From positions 86,652 to 150,651 of the forward strand of contig JABUFB010000015.1 of the NCBI GenBank assembly GCA_013314775.1: 64,000 nucleotides of DNA, written 5' to 3'. Shown in pieces: positions 60,949 to 64,000 of the stretch (positions are counted from its first letter, which is position 1; every line of letters begins with the position of its first letter). Origin of the DNA: Armatimonadota bacterium. GTDB taxonomy: Bacteria > Armatimonadota > Zipacnadia > Zipacnadales > JABUFB01. The notes under the pieces were generated by a model that worked only from the letters and a program-made list of their open reading frames with translations, ran no database searches and was not told the DNA's origin. The translations under genes and the position numbers were made by a program.

Positions 60949-62505
60949 ATGGGTGATTGCTCACGGTTCGACCAACTGCTGAACGCGTCGGAGGGGGAGC
61001 TGTCTGAGCAGGATCAGGCGGCTCTGCTGGAGTACGCCCGCTCCTGCCCGGACTGCGCGGCGCGTCTGCGGGATTTGGCGCGGGCCGCCCACCTGCTATC
61101 GTCCCATGAGGCCCGAGAGCCGCAATCTGCAATCCATGCCACAGACATGGAGTTGGCTGTTTTCGCTGCGCACGGTCTCCACGGACCCAATGCCGATGCC
61201 GCTGTGGAGCACTTGGCGTCCTGTCCAGTGTGTCGGCGGGAACTGGCGGCGGTTCGCCTCGCCATTGAGCACGTGGAAGACGTAACAGGCGAAAGCGCGA
61301 ACCCGGGTGGGCGTGCTTCGCGAGCAGGACTAAGGCACACGCTCTCCCTTGCATTCTCGACGCCCCGCCGGGCTACCGCGTCTATTGGGGCCGCTCTTAC
61401 GTATGCAGGGATGTGCCTGTGTTTCGGTTCCGGTCTCGCACATCTTCTGCTGGCGTACGTGATCACCGGTCGCGGCTCCGGATGGGCTTCGCACTGGTGG
61501 CCGTTCAGTCTCATGCCCGGCGGCTCTCTGCGTCTGTGGACGTTTGTCGTCCTGTCGGCGGCCTTCGGTCTGGGCCTGCGCAGGTTGGCGTTGTTGCTGT
61601 GGCACCTTGGCGCACACGGGGCACCATCGACCACCCAAGGCCCGGAGACTGGATCCCGACGCGCCCGAGTATTATGGTTGCTCTTCCTGCTCATTTGCGT
61701 CGGTGCCATCGCAGCCTGGATTCTGCTCGCCCAGCGACCGTGGGAGCACGCGGGCGAACGCGCCGGGGAAGAGATTCAAGGCCCGGACGGCGCGCCCATG
61801 GTGTGGGTGCCCGCCGACACCTTCCTGATGGGCGTCACGCCGCCGCAGGCCCGGCAAGTACTCCAAGTCCTGGGCTGCGATCCCGAATATGCAGCAACCT
61901 TGCAGCCCGCAAAAAGAGTCACATTGTCCCGAGGTTTCTGGATGCACAAGTTCGAGGTCAGCCGGGGCCTCTACCGTAAGTACTGCGAGGCGACCGGAGC
62001 ACCATTCCCAACGGAGCGCACCGACCCTGACGAGCATCCGATAGTGTATGTCTCCTGGCAGGATGCCTTTGCCTACTGCACTCATTTCGGCATGCGGTTG
62101 CCGACGGAGGCCCAGTGGGAACTTTCAGCCAGGAGCCCTGACGGGTTGCTGTTCCCATGGGGCGATGAATGGGACGTGATGCGGTGCTGCAACTACCACC
62201 ATCGCGGCCCGGAGGGGAAGACTATGCCGGTGGACAGCCTCCCTGAAGGGCGATCATGGTGCGGGGCGCATCATCTGGTAGGCAATGTATGGGAGTTCTG
62301 TGAGGACTGGTACACGCCCGACTACCTGAAGATCTTGCCCGACGTCGATCCTCGCGGAGCGCTGAGCGGCACCCTTCGTACCTGCAAAGGCGGCGCGTGG
62401 TTCCATTTTCCCGATAACCCGTTCGGGGCTGGTCGAGGCTCTCTCGACCCCAAAGCCCGATCGTCCTTCCACGGGTTCCGCGGGGTGATTGTTCCACAGC
62501 AGTGA
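60949..62505 (+). CDS. Zinc-finger anti-sigma-like membrane protein fused to a formylglycine-generating-enzyme-like domain
   Basis: A 518-aa fusion. Two anti-sigma zinc-finger-like units: SCPDC (C33, C36, with Tyr at the usual His position) and HLASCPVC (H88, C92, C95). Then about four hydrophobic helices (about 140-255) and a C-terminal FGE/SUMF1-like domain (from about 275: PMVWVPADTFLMG, FEVSRGLYRKYCEATGAPFP, HPIVYVSWQDAFAYC, RLPTEAQWELSARSPDG, GNVWEFCEDWYT, CKGGAWF). FGE-fold domains serve as catalysts or ligand binders. It should tether the sigma factor and sense something outside. ATG at 60949. Confidence 0.82.
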   Translation: MGDCSRFDQLLNASEGELSEQDQAALLEYARSCPDCAARLRDLARAAHLLSSHEAREPQSAIHATDMELAVFAAHGLHGPNADAAVEHLASCPVCRRELAAVRLAIEHVEDVTGESANPGGRASRAGLRHTLSLAFSTPRRATASIGAALTYAGMCLCFGSGLAHLLLAYVITGRGSGWASHWWPFSLMPGGSLRLWTFVVLSAAFGLGLRRLALLLWHLGAHGAPSTTQGPETGSRRARVLWLLFLLICVGAIAAWILLAQRPWEHAGERAGEEIQGPDGAPMVWVPADTFLMGVTPPQARQVLQVLGCDPEYAATLQPAKRVTLSRGFWMHKFEVSRGLYRKYCEATGAPFPTERTDPDEHPIVYVSWQDAFAYCTHFGMRLPTEAQWELSARSPDGLLFPWGDEWDVMRCCNYHHRGPEGKTMPVDSLPEGRSWCGAHHLVGNVWEFCEDWYTPDYLKILPDVDPRGALSGTLRTCKGGAWFHFPDNPFGAGRGSLDPKARSSFHGFRGVIVPQQ

Positions 62506-62553
62506 TAGCTCCGATGCGCGCACGCCGGGGGGCATTCTTGTCGCGGCTGGTTA

Positions 62554-62572
62554 CCGCGCCGTCATGGCGCGG
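62554..62572 (+). other. Hairpin before the second pseudopilin
   Basis: CCGCGCC (62554-62560) and GGCGCGG (62566-62572) around GTCAT, 26 bases before the start codon; possibly mRNA stabilising. No T-run. Confidence 0.45.
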
Positions 62573-62598
62573 GTGGAGACTTCCCCCAGGAGAGAAGT

Positions 62599-63246
62599 GT
62601 GACCTACCTTATCGCTCGTCGCGGCTTCACGCTCATTGAGTTGCTGGTCGTGATCGCTATCATCGCCATACTGGCGGCGATGCTCTTCCCCGTTTTCGCG
62701 AAAGCTCGTGACAAAGCCAGGCAGGCCAGTTGCAGCAGCAATCTGCGGCAGATCACCATGGGCTTCCTGATGTACGCCCAGGACTACGACGAGTCTCTGC
62801 CCAACTACAACGATGAGGACCTCTGGGCGACCTGGAGTACGTACAATATGATCGCACCATACACGAAAAACCCCCATGTGTACCAGTGCCCAAGCGCTAG
62901 CCTGGACTACGTGCATTCCTTCGTCAGTGTGGCCACCAGTTCGTACATCTACTGTTACGCGCTCTACAACAGTGCTTCGGCAATCAACAGCGGGCAGGTG
63001 TTCGCCTACCCGAAGGTCACGCCGACGCTGGCGATGGTCACGCATCCGTCGCAGAAGATTCTCCTGTGGGAGCTGACGGACGCGCATGACGGGCATAACA
63101 ACAAGCCTCTGTGCCGCCGGCACTTCTCCTTCGTGGATGGCCACATGAAGTTCCTGGACACCCGGAACCTCGCACCGCGAGCCCAGGTAGTTCGCTATGA
63201 TCCGAACTGGACCTGGGACGCCGCGGCAGGCATCGATTTCCCGTAG
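62599..63246 (+). CDS. Type II secretion/type IV pseudopilin, second copy
   Basis: A 215-aa prepilin with leader MTYLIARRG and [50 protein letters not shown] and the C-terminal [16 protein letters not shown] start at 62599 after AGGAGAGA. Paralogue of the 249-aa pseudopilin at 21 kb; shorter and lacking its Trp-rich middle. It follows the sigma/anti-sigma pair in the same orientation. Confidence 0.92.
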   Translation: MTYLIARRGFTLIELLVVIAIIAILAAMLFPVFAKARDKARQASCSSNLRQITMGFLMYAQDYDESLPNYNDEDLWATWSTYNMIAPYTKNPHVYQCPSASLDYVHSFVSVATSSYIYCYALYNSASAINSGQVFAYPKVTPTLAMVTHPSQKILLWELTDAHDGHNNKPLCRRHFSFVDGHMKFLDTRNLAPRAQVVRYDPNWTWDAAAGIDFP

Positions 63247-63480
63247 CGGGTGGGCCCACTGGCCCCGCGCCCCGGGTGGCGCATTTCTCGGAACGTTCAG
63301 ACCTATCAATGCAATCCAGGCGGCGCCGATGTTAGTGCTCGTGGACGGGGTGGCGCGGCGGTGCCGGATTGGCTGGAGTTCGGGCGCTCCGCTCCCGTAA
63401 GCCCCCATCATTCATGAACGCCGTCCCGCGCTTCGAAAGGGGCCCAATCCGCCCCTGGCTGATCGGATCGCTGGTCAGGA

Positions 63481-63720
63481 TCAGTCGGCGATCTGGTACA
63501 CGTGCTGGTCGATCAGTTCCGCGACCGTGTGCCGGACCTTGGCCTGCCGGCGTTGGTCGCGAACCCAGGCCGCGAGCTTGCGGGTCAACTCGAGGTGCAG
63601 ACCGGCCTGGGCGATGAGGAGCAGGCCGCCGTCAGAGGAGATTGCGCCGCCATCAAAGGCGCCGATAACCTGCTTGCCATGAAGGTTTGCGAAGGTGAGT
63701 TGGCCAACACACTGTGTCAT
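63481..63720 (-). mobile_element. N-terminal fragment of an IS1380-family transposase
   Basis: The 79-aa minus-strand frame ATG 63720 to TGA 63479-63481: KQVIGAFDGGAISSDGGLLL, LHLELTRKLAAWVRDQRRQA and VRHTVAELIDQHVYQIAD match the N-terminus of IS1380 transposases (FDGGxISSDxG, VRHxxxELxxQRxYQIA). The protein then stops where the family normally continues LGYEDxND, about 350 residues short. A dead element. Confidence 0.8.
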
Positions 63721-63822
63721 ACCGGAGAGACCTCGCGATACGCTATTCTATTGGCGTAGAAGCCCATTTCGCGATCTCTCCGGTCTTGCTTCCTCAAGAT
63801 GCATGGATCATTGGGGCTAATC

Positions 63823-63907
63823 TGCACCAACCGGAAACTATCACAGTGCGCTTACACCCCGTGTCGCCACTGCTGTAAGCGCAACGTGATAATGTCCGGT
63901 TGGTGCA
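63823..63907 (+). repeat. 34-bp imperfect inverted repeat around a 17-base spacer
   Basis: The left arm (63823-63856, starting TGCACCAACCGGA) pairs with the right arm (63874-63907, ending TCCGGTTGGTGCA) with four mismatches. A third partial copy, AAATGTCCGGTGG, lies just downstream. It is probably a pair of head-to-head element ends or an insertion target with duplicated termini. Confidence 0.8.
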
Positions 63908-64000
63908 AAGTAGAAATGTCCGGTGGTAGTGTCGTCGTCGTCGCGCGGCGAACTATCCGGGATGGAACTACTCATGAGCGTAAAAGAGCGTGACTGTCTG

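Noticed and set aside
1..64000. CRISPR array, tRNA or rRNA
   Set aside because: No regularly spaced direct repeats near the RAMP genes, and no tRNA cloverleaf or rRNA-like stretch noticed on either strand; a program search would be more sensitive.

Overview
The window is GC-rich bacterial DNA with many GTG/TTG starts. Two pseudopilins share the N-terminus [19 protein letters not shown], the YAQDYDE motif and a C-terminal DG(H) motif. There are also DUF4091/GH123- and DUF4838-type secreted glycosidases and a very large set of PAS/GAF hybrid kinases. Together these suggest an uncultured, environmental, probably anaerobic or microaerophilic bacterium of the Armatimonadota type. That placement is an inference from protein style only; there is no rRNA or tRNA in the window.

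Layout. (1) 1-4.25 kb: the end of a type III CRISPR-Cas-like locus, with three tandem Csx7/Csm3-like RAMP proteins, a small helical protein and a two-TM protein. No array and no Cas10 are in the window. (2) 4.2-12.8 kb: a decayed CBM9-like fragment followed by three large secreted carbohydrate-active proteins. (3) 13.8-20.6 kb: a secreted TPR-CHAT protease that carries two clusters of a seven-residue YMPIRG repeat, followed by a zinc-ribbon/adenylyl-cyclase/AAA/TPR protein. (4) 21-23.3 kb: a pseudopilin with a good terminator, and a secreted metallophosphatase.

(5) 23.6-31.7 kb: a tightly packed operon under an ArsR repressor: ArsP/YraQ permease, redox-active disulfide protein, P5C reductase, secreted thioredoxin fused to a Cys-rich domain, two DGC-domain proteins, HdrA-like protein, ferredoxin, DUF169, membrane thioredoxin, CcdA, a previously uncalled 57-aa ORF and a CuAO_N-like protein. 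It looks like a metal(loid)/thiol redox relay from cytosol to periplasm and is my main candidate for an undescribed system. (6) 31.7-37.4 kb: remnants (ArsR with an in-frame stop, TolC fragments) and a working-looking arsenic cassette: arsR, CMD protein with Cys-rich tail, Usp, acr3, arsM, arsC, closed by two strong hairpins. Both intact ArsR genes have near-leaderless promoters with palindromes. (7) 37.6-59.5 kb: a sensory island of five further hybrid/sensor kinases plus one giant 1438-aa kinase, seven separate response regulators or receivers and a PilB/GspE ATPase, preceded by a transposase fragment. (8) 60.2-63.3 kb: an ECF sigma factor, an anti-sigma-like zinc-finger protein fused to a formylglycine-generating-enzyme-like domain, and a second pseudopilin. 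(9) 63.5-64 kb: an IS1380-like transposase fragment and a long imperfect inverted repeat.

All domain names come from recognising motifs in the translated sequence; no database search was run.
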